DNA of 8,333 nucleotides, taken from contig JAZRMZ010000058.1 of assembly GCA_045647905.1 (NCBI GenBank), positions 1-8,333 on the forward strand. Reading direction: 5' to 3'. The translations under genes and the position numbers were made by a program. The notes beneath the pieces were generated by a model, which saw nothing but the letters and a program-made list of their open reading frames with translations, did not search any database and was not told where the DNA came from. Numbering within the stretch: position 1 is the first letter of the stretch; each line of letters opens with the position of its first letter. This DNA is from SIG440 sp045647905. GTDB lineage: Bacteria; Bacillota; Clostridia; Monoglobales; Monoglobaceae. This document shows, in pieces, positions 1 through 5,600 of the stretch.

Positions 1-14
1 TTCCGCTCAGAATG
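1..14. repeat. partial arm of TCATCCTGAGC-type intergenic repeat
   Basis: The window opens inside a repeat arm reading TTCCGCTCAGAATG. The same string recurs at 184-197 and, with small changes, in every unit of the tandem array at 1116-1535. It is the right-hand arm of the inverted-repeat family found in three intergenic gaps here. Its left partner would lie outside the window. Confidence 0.7.
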
Positions 15-21
15 CCGGAGT

Positions 22-117
22 GTTAAGAAAACAGTTTGGTAAACTGTTTTTAACGCAGGATGGTAAAATGCGAGAGCATTTTAGGTGATAAAAGAAAACA
101 CAGCGTGTTTTTTCTTT
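22..117. other. row of three hairpins between repeat arms
   Basis: Three stem-loops follow one another closely. The first (22-54) has a perfect 9-bp stem, AAACAGTTT with AAACTGTTT, around a GGT loop; five more pairs lie outside a 2-nt bulge. The second (64-83) pairs TAAAATGC with GCATTTTA around a GAGA loop, which has GNRA form. The third (91-117) pairs AAAACAC with GTGTTTT around AGC, with four more pairs outside a 2-nt bulge. The row sits between a repeat arm ending at 14 and another beginning at 119. I do not recognise the family. It could be a small mobile or structured repeat, or a transcribed RNA structure. No open frame of note covers it. Confidence 0.55.
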
Positions 118-118
118 C

Positions 119-200
119 TGTCATGTTGAGCTTGTCGAAGCATCTTGGATATGAGTAAATAAAGATTCTTCGACTCCACTGTGTTCCGCTCAGAATGACA
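119..200. repeat. inverted-repeat element, TGTCAT...ATGACA ends
   Basis: The left arm (119-146) begins TGTCATGTTGAGCTTGTCGA and ends GCATCTT. The right arm (164-200) begins GATTCTTCGAC and ends GCTCAGAATGACA, which is the left arm inverted with several mismatches. The outer ends TGTCAT and ATGACA are exact inverses. About 17 bp lie between the arms. This is the most complete two-armed copy of the family outside the tandem array. Short palindromic dispersed repeats of this look are common in intergenic DNA of many bacteria and usually carry no gene. Confidence 0.75.
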
Positions 201-212
201 AGGTTGGTTGTC

Positions 213-240
213 TGTCATGCTGAGCTTGTCGAAGCATCTT
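213..240 (+). repeat. single repeat arm
   Basis: A direct copy of the left arm at 119-146 with one difference (GCTGAGC for GTTGAGC). No right arm follows; the sequence passes straight into the AT-rich promoter region of the next gene. Confidence 0.75.
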
Positions 241-290
241 CATAAATCAAGAAATATAATAAAAAAATTATAAAAATTTTTAAAAAAGAC

Positions 291-321
291 TTGAATCGTA
301 CATCAGTGTACGGTGTATAAT
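291..321 (+). promoter_or_regulatory. promoter with 19-bp spacer and dyad, MerR-type architecture
   Basis: A -35 element TTGAAT (291-296) and a perfect -10 TATAAT (316-321) are separated by 19 bp, two more than the usual 17. Inside the spacer lies a perfect inverted repeat, CGTACA-tcag-TGTACG (297-312). A long spacer carrying a dyad is the hallmark of promoters that MerR-family activators untwist. An A/T-rich tract upstream (about 255-287) could act as an UP element. Transcription would start near 328, leaving a leader of about 100 nt before the ATG at 428. No MerR gene lies in this window, so the regulator is unidentified. Confidence 0.65.
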
Positions 322-427
322 GGAAGAGCAATATTTATTTATCGCAAATTTCACAAAAGGAAGGATAACAAAAAAGAAAATAATTAAAAAATGACCGGCA
401 AACAATATTATTAATGAGGTGAAAATA

Positions 428-937
428 ATGAAAAAAATAACAGCAATTATAACAGCAGTAATCCTTTTGGTTATTATGAGTGCAAATGTTTTTGCAGCAG
501 ACCCGGTTTACAAAGCACGTGAAGTTTCCATTACCGTAAACGGACAGGTTCACAAGCTTCTTGGCTATGAAGCACCCGGCGGCGACCCCAACGGCGTTAA
601 AATCCGTGACTTGGCAACACTTCTCAACGGAACAAGCAAGCAGTTCAACGTTACATTTGAAAACGACACAGTAAACATCATCCCCGGCGAAGCATACACA
701 CCTATGGGCACAGAGCTTCAGCAGTATAACGAAACCGCTAAGGACGGTGCATATTCACACCATATGTTCATGCTCAACGGCAACTATTTCGGCGTCGAAG
801 CAACTCTTGCTGAAGATTATAACTATGTTTCAATCTCTTCGTTCCTCTATGTGCTTGGCGACATCTATATGATGTTCAACGAAGATGGAAGTGTTGAAAT
901 TGACACAGAAGCAGCTCCCATGATGGATGTTGGCTAA
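428..937 (+). CDS. secreted protein with copper amine oxidase N-terminal-like (stalk) domain
   Basis: This is a 169-residue exported protein. Residues 1-23 form a signal peptide: MKK, a hydrophobic stretch to about residue 17, then VFA before ADP, a plausible signal peptidase I site. The rest resembles the copper amine oxidase N-terminal-like domain of Clostridia surface proteins. It has a VTVNG-type strand (about 33-42), then VKIRDLATLLNGTSKQFNV (57-75) and an AYTPMGTEL segment (89-97). Such domains usually act as stalk or wall-associated modules, and no catalytic residues are seen. I place the start at ATG 428, with GAGGTG (416-421) as its ribosome binding site; a GTG in frame at 419 lies inside that site. 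The gene stands alone on the plus strand, behind a MerR-like promoter and ahead of a strong terminator. The true ligand or role is unknown. Confidence 0.8.
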   Translation: MKKITAIITAVILLVIMSANVFAADPVYKAREVSITVNGQVHKLLGYEAPGGDPNGVKIRDLATLLNGTSKQFNVTFENDTVNIIPGEAYTPMGTELQQYNETAKDGAYSHHMFMLNGNYFGVEATLAEDYNYVSISSFLYVLGDIYMMFNEDGSVEIDTEAAPMMDVG

Positions 938-981
938 ACACAAATAAGATAAAAATTAACGAGTCGGTCGTTTTATATTGA

Positions 982-1021
982 AAAATCCGCAGTTTTGATA
1001 ACTGCGGATTTTGTTATTTTT
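982..1021 (+). terminator. intrinsic terminator of the stalk-domain gene
   Basis: A perfect 13-bp stem (982-994 with 1000-1012, core CCGCAGTT/AACTGCGG) has a TTGAT loop and is followed by a T-rich tail to about 1030. It lies 44 bp after the stop at 937. An A-run on the left flank means it could also work for minus-strand transcripts. Confidence 0.9.
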
Positions 1022-1112
1022 ATATTTTATAAAGTTTTTCAATTGCTGCATATAATTTTTTCTGTAATTCTTCAGTGTTATACAATTTACTATGCCCGAA
1101 GAAACAACAGAT
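1020..1112 (-). pseudogene. N-terminal remnant of a SLOG/DUF1273-like gene
   Basis: Reading leftward from 1112, the codons give ICCFFGHSKLYNTEELQKKL and continue AAIEKLYKI before a stop at 1020. The CCFFGH start and the helix after it (EELQKKLYAAIEKL) resemble the first 30 or so residues of SLOG-fold (DUF1273-like) proteins common in Clostridia, which I recall from the family rather than from a search. Those proteins are much longer, so nearly all of the gene is missing. The initiator region is also gone: at 1110-1112 the frame passes directly into repeat sequence. It looks like a leftover stub trapped between the repeat array and a terminator. The assignment rests on about 28 residues and is tentative. 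Confidence 0.45.
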
Positions 1113-1535
1113 TCTTCGCCGTTGGCTCAGAATGACAATAATGTTCACAAAGCGACTTAATACGTTATCCTGAGCGCAGTCGAAGGATCTTTCAAAGAGA
1201 TTCCGTTGGCTCAGAATGACAATAATATTCGCAAAGTGACTTAATACGTCACACTGAGCGCAAGCGAAGGATCTTGCAAAGAGATTCCGTTGGCTCAGAA
1301 TGACAACAATGTTCACATAGTGACTTAATACGTCATCCTGAGCGTAGTCGAAGGATCTTTCAAAGATATTCCGTTGGCTCAGAATGATAATAATATTCGC
1401 AAAGTGACTTAATGCGTCATCCTGAGCGCAAGCGAAGGGTCTTACAAAGATATTCCGTTGGCTCAGAATGACAACAATGTCCACAAAGCGGCTTAATACG
1501 TCATCCTGAGCGCAAGCGAAGGATCTTAAAATAAC
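1109..1535. repeat. tandem array of five 84-bp units of the TCATCCTGAGC-type repeat
   Basis: The string CCGTTGGCTCAGAATGA recurs at 1119, 1203, 1287, 1371 and 1455, a period of exactly 84 bp. Units are 1116-1199, 1200-1283, 1284-1367, 1368-1451 and 1452-1535. Each holds a right arm (GGCTCAGAATGAC), a spacer of about 27 bp (AACAATGTTCACAAAGYGAC and TTAATAC), and a left arm (GTCATCCTGAGC then GCGAAGGATCTT). Right and left arms are inverses of each other with one mismatch. Because 84 is a multiple of three, the minus strand stays open for 178 codons and yields repeated RSFACAQDD-type peptides; I regard that frame as non-coding. Units 1 and 3, and units 2 and 4, share private variants. Confidence 0.92.
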
Positions 1536-1568
1536 ATAAAGCCGCAGTTTTGACAACTGCGGCTTTAT
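1536..1568 (-). terminator. intrinsic terminator of serS
   Basis: A 14-bp stem (about 1536-1549 with 1555-1568, core AAAGCCGCAGTT/AACTGCGGCTTT) has a TTGAC loop and lies 17 bp past the serS stop. On the minus strand it is followed by a T-rich stretch (TTATTTTA within 1526-1535). Its core is almost the same as the terminator at 982-1012. Confidence 0.85.
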
Positions 1569-1585
1569 TCAGTATAAAAAATTTC

Positions 1586-2869
1586 TTATTTTTCAGGGAA
1601 AATAACTTCTTTTCCGCCCATGTAGGGTCTCAGAACTTCGGGAACGGTGATTGAACCGTCTTCGTTCTGATAGTTTTCAAGAATTGCAGCAACAGTTCTG
1701 CCGATTGCAACACCCGAACCGTTGAGTGTGTGAACAAGCTGAGCCTTGTCCTTCACGCTGTTCTTGAACTTGATGTTTGCACGTCTTGCCTGGAAGTCCT
1801 CAAAGTTACTGCATGAAGAAATTTCAACAAATCTGTTGTAGCTGGGCATCCAAACTTCAATATCATACTTCATTGCGGCGGTGAAACCAAGGTCGCCGAT
1901 ACAGATTTTAACAACTCTGTATGGGAGCTTCAACAGCTTGAGAACAGATTCTGCATCGTTCACCAGGCTTTCAAGCTCTTCATAAGAATTTTCGGGGTTT
2001 GCAAACTTAACAAGCTCAACCTTGTTGAACTGGTGTTGACGGATAAGACCTCTTGTGTCTCTGCCTGCACTTCCTGCTTCGGCTCTGAAACAAGCTGTGT
2101 ATGCACAATACTTGATTGGGAGCTTGCTTCCGTCAAGGATTTCGTCTCTGTGCATATTGGTAACAGGAACTTCTGCTGTGGGAACAAGGAAATAATCTGT
2201 GTTTGCAACCTTGAACGCATCCTCCTCAAACTTGGGGAGCTGACCTGTTCCAACCATACTGTTTCTGTGAACCATAAATGGCGGGAAAATTTCCTTATAA
2301 CCGTTCTGATTTGTGTGTGTGTCAAGATAGAAGTTGATAACCGCTCTTTCAAGCTGTGCGCCTGCACCCTGATATACGGTAAATCTTGCACCTGTGATTT
2401 TTGCAGCTGTTGCAGGGTCAAGGATTCCCAAATCTTCACCCAAATCCCAGTGTGCCTTGGGTTCAAAGTCAAACTTTGTGGGTTCCATAAAACGTCTTAC
2501 TTCAATGTTATCTTCATCAGTATCGCCTTCGGGAACTGTGGGGTTTGCAATGTTGGGAATTGTGTACATAATTGTTTCAATTTCCTCATCAATAACTCTG
2601 ACCTGGTCATCAATTCTCTTGATTTCGTCTGAGAGCTCCTTCATTTCGGCAAAAATCTCGGTTGTGTCCTTGCCTTCCTTCTTGAACTGAGGAATCTGCT
2701 TTGAGATTGTGTTCTGCTTGTTCTTCATCTGTTCAACATTGAACACAAGCTCTCTGCGCTGCTTGTCCAAATCAAGAAGATGGTCAACATCAATTCTTGT
2801 TTCTTTTCTTCTTTTCAATGCTTCAATAAGTTTTTCGGGTTCGTTTCTCAAAATTCTGATGTCTATCAT
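1586..2869 (-). CDS. serS: seryl-tRNA synthetase
   Basis: This cytoplasmic class II aminoacyl-tRNA synthetase charges tRNA-Ser (and tRNA-Sec, where present) with serine using ATP. At 427 residues it has the normal bacterial length and looks intact. Residues 1 to about 105 form the N-terminal domain with the long antiparallel coiled-coil arm that grips the tRNA extra arm. The catalytic core follows: TAE serine-site motif (231-233), motif 2 FRAEAGSAGRDTRG (261-274), EISSCSNFEDFQARR (349-363) and motif 3 NGSGVAIGRTVAAILENYQ (383-401). The ATG at 2869 has AAGGAG seven bases upstream. It lies 40 bp downstream of the coiled-coil gene and probably shares its transcript; there is no room for a T-box leader in that gap. 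It ends at its own terminator. Confidence 0.98.
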   Translation of the reverse strand: MIDIRILRNEPEKLIEALKRRKETRIDVDHLLDLDKQRRELVFNVEQMKNKQNTISKQIPQFKKEGKDTTEIFAEMKELSDEIKRIDDQVRVIDEEIETIMYTIPNIANPTVPEGDTDEDNIEVRRFMEPTKFDFEPKAHWDLGEDLGILDPATAAKITGARFTVYQGAGAQLERAVINFYLDTHTNQNGYKEIFPPFMVHRNSMVGTGQLPKFEEDAFKVANTDYFLVPTAEVPVTNMHRDEILDGSKLPIKYCAYTACFRAEAGSAGRDTRGLIRQHQFNKVELVKFANPENSYEELESLVNDAESVLKLLKLPYRVVKICIGDLGFTAAMKYDIEVWMPSYNRFVEISSCSNFEDFQARRANIKFKNSVKDKAQLVHTLNGSGVAIGRTVAAILENYQNEDGSITVPEVLRPYMGGKEVIFPEK

Positions 2870-2909
2870 GGTAAATCTCCTTATATATTATTAAAATAAT
2901 TTTCTTATA

Positions 2910-3383
2910 TTAGTTCTTCCCAAGAAGGTCCTTGAGAATTTCATAATAAGCAAGGGTGGCATCATCATAGCCCATTGGCTCAATCTTCACAAAAGCCGCC
3001 TTTGCCTCATCAACCTTTCCTGCCTTGAAGGTATTATAAATATTTTTCAAATCAGCAAAAGCCTGTGCGTGAGTTGCCGCATCGGAAGCCTCAGTATTCA
3101 ACGACGTGTTGTCGAGCTGTTCGGTCAGGGAATTAACCTGAGCAATATATTTATTTTTTTCAACCTTCAGGGATTCAACTTCCTTTTCCAATGCCGAAAC
3201 CTTTTCTTCAAGCAAGCGAATGTTATTTTGCTTTTCGTCAATTAAGTTTTGCCCCTCAATATTGTTTTCACCAATACCGGAACCTGTCACCAATCCGACT
3301 ATAACAATAATCGCAACACAAAGCAACATAATCACACCATAAAGGAAAACTCGCTTGTTGTTGTTCTTGTTTGACTCTTTCAT
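2910..3383 (-). CDS. membrane-anchored coiled-coil protein of unknown function
   Basis: This 157-residue protein belongs to no family I recognise. A short basic, Asn-rich N-terminus (1-11) precedes one transmembrane helix (about 11-34), suggesting a single-pass inner-membrane protein with its bulk probably outside. Residues 48-92 have heptad-like leucine, valine and charged spacing typical of a coiled coil. Residues 104-155 look like a small helical domain, loosely TPR-like (FKAGKVDEAKAAF). It occupies the place between parB and serS where other Clostridia often carry a small membrane protein (DUF4446), but I see no clear DUF4446 signature. The best ribosome binding site, GGGAGG (3399-3404), is 15 bases from the ATG, longer than usual, and no in-frame start lies closer to it. 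A link to segregation is possible only by position. Confidence 0.8.
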   Translation of the reverse strand: MKESNKNNNKRVFLYGVIMLLCVAIIVIVGLVTGSGIGENNIEGQNLIDEKQNNIRLLEEKVSALEKEVESLKVEKNKYIAQVNSLTEQLDNTSLNTEASDAATHAQAFADLKNIYNTFKAGKVDEAKAAFVKIEPMGYDDATLAYYEILKDLLGKN

Positions 3384-3537
3384 TTTTGTATTTTTGTGCC
3401 TCCCGTCTTAAAAGCTAAAAAATTGCCCTTTAAATCAAATTCAGCCCTTTTTAATATAACTTCATTGCCTTATCTCGTTTTGTCCTTTTTAGACCGCATT
3501 TAAAAGGTGGGTTTTTTACAGCTTTTTACATTTTTGG
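3384..3537. other. 154-bp gap between parB and the coiled-coil gene
   Basis: The gap is AT-rich. Apart from the GGGAGG ribosome binding site at 3399-3404 nothing is certain. A TATATT at 3456-3461 (minus strand) could be a -10 element but has no good -35. A weak pairing of CCTTTT (3484-3489) with AAAAGG (3503-3508) lacks a T-run on the minus side. Whether transcription from parAB continues through here cannot be told. Confidence 0.4.
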
Positions 3538-4446
3538 TCATTTTATCTTTTCAAGAATTCCTTCAAGCTCGGCATTACTGAAATATTCAATTTCAATTTT
3601 GCCTTTGTTTTTTCCGTTCTTGATTGTAACTCTCGCACCCAATTTTCCTGAAATTTGATTTTCAAGGTCTTTAAAATATTTTTCAATATTTTTGTCGGTT
3701 TTTGCGGGAGCAGGTTTTGGACTTTCCTTTGTCATTGCTGCAACAATTTTTTCAACCTGACGCACATTAAGACCATCGCTGATAATTTTTTGAGCAACAG
3801 CAAGTCTGTCCGATTCCTTGTCCAATGAAAGAAGGGTTCTTGCGTGACCCTGCGAGAGCTCGCCAACAATAACAAGTTTCTTGATTTCATCAGAAAGACC
3901 GTTCAGACGCAATGAATTTGCAACAGCACTACGGCTCCTTCCCACACGGGTTGAAACCTCCTCCTGAGTGAGACCGAATGTATCCATCAACTTGCGATAA
4001 CCCTCTGCTTCTTCAATGGGGTTCAAATCCTCACGCTGGAGATTTTCAACCAACGCAAGCTCCATAACCTGTTTTTCGGTATAATCGCCCTCAACACAAG
4101 GAACTTCCGAAAGCCCTGCCAGCTTTGATGCACGCCATCTGCGTTCACCTGCAACAATAATGTACATTCCGTTTTCGCCGGGCTTCACCACAATGGGTTG
4201 AATCAAGCCGTGTTCCTTTATGGATTCAGCCAATGCTTCCAGCTTGTCTTTTTCAAAAAGTTTTCGTGGCTGGTCGGGATTTGGCTCAATGTCACGGAGT
4301 TTCAGAGTTTTCACTCCGCCTTTTTCTTCTGACTGAACCTTTGGTTTTTCAGTTTTTTCAGCCACGGGATTTTCCTGAATGTCGTCAAAAAACGCGCCCA
4401 AGCCACGTCCCATAGCTTTTTTTGCGGATTTTTTATTTTCTGCCAT
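3538..4446 (-). CDS. parB: chromosome partitioning protein ParB (Spo0J)
   Basis: ParB binds parS, uses CTP to close into a sliding DNA clamp, spreads over neighbouring DNA, recruits SMC and stimulates ParA. The 302-residue protein has the full layout. There is a basic N-terminus with GRGLGAFF (13-20), the ParA-contact peptide. A ParB/Srx CTPase domain follows, with GERRWRA (100-106) and ENLQRED-NPIEEAEGY (134-150). A helix-turn-helix lies at about 158-181 (GLTQEEVSTRVGRSRSAVAN), then SQGHARTLLSL (198-208). A linker rich in Pro and Lys leads to the C-terminal dimerisation domain (about 252-302). I choose ATG 4446 over an in-frame GTG at 4455 because AGGAAG (4455-4460) sits eight bases before the ATG and overlaps the GTG. 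The gene starts 17 bp after parA ends, so the two form one operon. Confidence 0.97.
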   Translation of the reverse strand: MAENKKSAKKAMGRGLGAFFDDIQENPVAEKTEKPKVQSEEKGGVKTLKLRDIEPNPDQPRKLFEKDKLEALAESIKEHGLIQPIVVKPGENGMYIIVAGERRWRASKLAGLSEVPCVEGDYTEKQVMELALVENLQREDLNPIEEAEGYRKLMDTFGLTQEEVSTRVGRSRSAVANSLRLNGLSDEIKKLVIVGELSQGHARTLLSLDKESDRLAVAQKIISDGLNVRQVEKIVAAMTKESPKPAPAKTDKNIEKYFKDLENQISGKLGARVTIKNGKNKGKIEIEYFSNAELEGILEKIK

Positions 4447-4463
4447 TATATTCACTTCCTTTC

Positions 4464-5228
4464 TCAGCTGTTTCGTTCAATAACTTCTTCGGCAAGGTCG
4501 GTATAACACTCCGCACCCTTTGAATGTTTATCGTATTCAATAATAGGCTGCCCGAAACTGGGAGCTTCTGAAAGTCTGACATTTCGGGGGATAATGGTTC
4601 CGTAAACCTTTTCTTTGAAGAATTTTTTAACTTCGTCAACAACCTGAATGGAAAGATTTGTTCTTGCATCAAACATTGTCATCAGAACACCTTCAAGGCT
4701 CAGGTCAGGATTCAGTTTTTTCTTCACCATTTTTATTGTGTTTGTCAATTGGCTGAGACCTTCCAGCGCATAATACTCGCATTGGATTGGCACAAGCACC
4801 GAATCAGCCGCCGAAAAGGAATTGAGGGTTATAAGCCCCAAAGACGGCGGACAACCAATAAAAATAAAGTCAAAATCCTTCTTGATTTTTTCAATTGAAT
4901 TTTTCAATACATATTCACGGTTGTCCTTCATAACAAGCTCCAGCTCTGCACCGGCAAGGTCAATATTTGAAGGGCAAATCCACAATCCGTCAAATTCTGT
5001 TTTTATTATGACCTCATTCATAGGAACATCGTTGATAATACAATCATAAACCGATGTTTCAACAGCTCTTGGGTCAACCCCAAGACCGCTTGTTGTGTTT
5101 CCCTGAGGGTCAATGTCAATCAGAAGAGTTTTCTTCCCTTGTTTTCCGAGGCAGGCGCTGAGATTGACGGCAGTTGTTGTTTTTCCAACTCCGCCTTTTT
5201 GGTTTGCAATTGCAATTACCTTTCCCAT
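4464..5228 (-). CDS. parA: chromosome partitioning ATPase ParA (Soj), with a changed Walker B residue
   Basis: This deviant Walker ATPase of 254 residues works with ParB and parS in origin segregation; in Bacillus the homologue Soj also controls DnaA. The P-loop KGGVGKTTT (11-19) with signature Lys11 and catalytic Lys16 is intact, as are DIDPQGN (38-44) and the C-terminal DNA-binding segment PRNVRLSEAPSFG. ParA proteins usually read I-I-D-C-P-P-S-L-G at Walker B; here the text is FIGCPPSLG, so residue 125 is Gly, from a GGT codon at 4854-4856 where GAT is expected. Otherwise the protein is full length with no frameshift. The ATG at 5228 follows AGGAGGA (5234-5240) by five bases. It has its own promoter and a parS site upstream, and is followed at once by parB. 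Confidence 0.96.
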   Translation of the reverse strand: MGKVIAIANQKGGVGKTTTAVNLSACLGKQGKKTLLIDIDPQGNTTSGLGVDPRAVETSVYDCIINDVPMNEVIIKTEFDGLWICPSNIDLAGAELELVMKDNREYVLKNSIEKIKKDFDFIFIGCPPSLGLITLNSFSAADSVLVPIQCEYYALEGLSQLTNTIKMVKKKLNPDLSLEGVLMTMFDARTNLSIQVVDEVKKFFKEKVYGTIIPRNVRLSEAPSFGQPIIEYDKHSKGAECYTDLAEEVIERNS

Positions 5229-5258
5229 TTTTATCCTCCTCTATTTTCATATGTTATA

Positions 5259-5287
5259 ATTCTACCACTTTTCACGACAAATTACAA
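5259..5287 (-). promoter_or_regulatory. parA promoter, sigma-A type with extended -10
   Basis: On the minus strand, TTGTAA (5282-5287) and TAGAAT (5259-5264) are separated by 17 bp. A TG one base before the -10 makes it an extended -10 promoter. Transcription would start near 5252, about 24 nt before the ParA ATG. The nearest parS lies about 26 bp upstream of the -35, so ParB bound and spreading there could influence this promoter. Confidence 0.75.
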
Positions 5288-5312
5288 TACGTATATCAAA
5301 AATTTTTTAAAA

Positions 5313-5328
5313 TGTTTCACGTGAAACA
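5313..5328. promoter_or_regulatory. parS site 1 (ParB-binding centromere)
   Basis: TGTTTCACGTGAAACA is a perfect 16-bp palindrome matching the conserved Firmicutes chromosomal parS. It lies 85 bp upstream of parA, beside the operon that encodes its binding protein. The symmetry stops at 16 bp. Confidence 0.97.
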
Positions 5329-5340
5329 ATTGGTTTGCAT

Positions 5341-5366
5341 AGATGCTTCGACAAGCTCAGCATGAC
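5341..5366 (-). repeat. single repeat arm, reverse orientation
   Basis: Read on the minus strand this is GTCATGCTGAGCTTGTCGAA followed by GCATCT, identical over that length to the arm at 213-240. It begins 13 bp from parS 1. Confidence 0.8.
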
Positions 5367-5412
5367 TACTCACTCAACCACATCAATATAACTTCTTCTG
5401 TGAAGAAACCTT

Positions 5413-5517
5413 TGTCGTTCTGAGCAAAAGGCAAAGAATCTCATTAAAATAAAATGGTTCTTTTGCAAATGTTGGGGTTTAGCGCAAAAAAGATGTTTCG
5501 GCTACGCTCAACATGAC
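5413..5517. repeat. degenerate two-armed copy of the intergenic repeat
   Basis: The left arm (5413-5441) reads TGTCGTTCTGAGC and ends AAAGAATCT. The right arm (5491-5517) reads AGATGTTTCG then GCTCAACATGAC. They face each other like the arms of the element at 119-200 but are more diverged and lie about 49 bp apart. Confidence 0.6.
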
Positions 5518-5535
5518 CTTACACCTGCGAGCTTC

Positions 5536-5562
5536 CCTCATCCTGAACGTAGTGAAGGATCT
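5536..5562 (+). repeat. single diverged repeat arm
   Basis: CTCATCCTGAACGTAGTGAA followed by GGATCTT matches the left arm of the array units (GTCATCCTGAGCGTAGTCGAA) with a few substitutions. It is followed by TCCAAAG, as in the array, but no right arm can be seen. Confidence 0.65.
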
Positions 5563-5600
5563 TTCCAAAGTGTTTCCATCCAATATTTGATATAGAACCA

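Noticed and set aside
22..54. Integron attC site at the first hairpin
   Set aside because: The ends GTTAA/TTAAC are in the wrong order for attC core sites and no integrase or cassette structure is present.
391..414. Seven-codon leader peptide (MTGKQYY) ahead of the stalk-domain gene
   Set aside because: The nearest purine-rich site (360-366) is 24 bases away, the peptide has no run of a telling amino acid, and no attenuator hairpin follows.
419..421. GTG start for the stalk-domain protein
   Set aside because: The GTG is part of the ribosome binding site GAGGTG for the ATG at 428, and the signal peptide begins naturally with MKK at that ATG.
1116..1535. CRISPR array
   Set aside because: The spacing is regular, but the stretches between arms are near-identical from unit to unit instead of unique, the unit is a tandem palindromic repeat, and no cas gene is visible.
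1113..1556. A 178-codon minus-strand open frame across the repeat array (except its last 30 codons)
   Set aside because: The frame is open only because the 84-bp unit is a multiple of three. It encodes the same RSFACAQDD-like peptide over and over, begins inside the serS terminator and has no ribosome binding site. Peptides of this kind are common false predictions from this repeat type.
2033..2632. A 199-codon plus-strand open frame opposite serS
   Set aside because: It is antisense to a fully conserved synthetase, is rich in Cys and unlike known proteins, and shows no ribosome binding site; other frames opposite parB, parA, the MATE gene and tex were dismissed for the same reasons.
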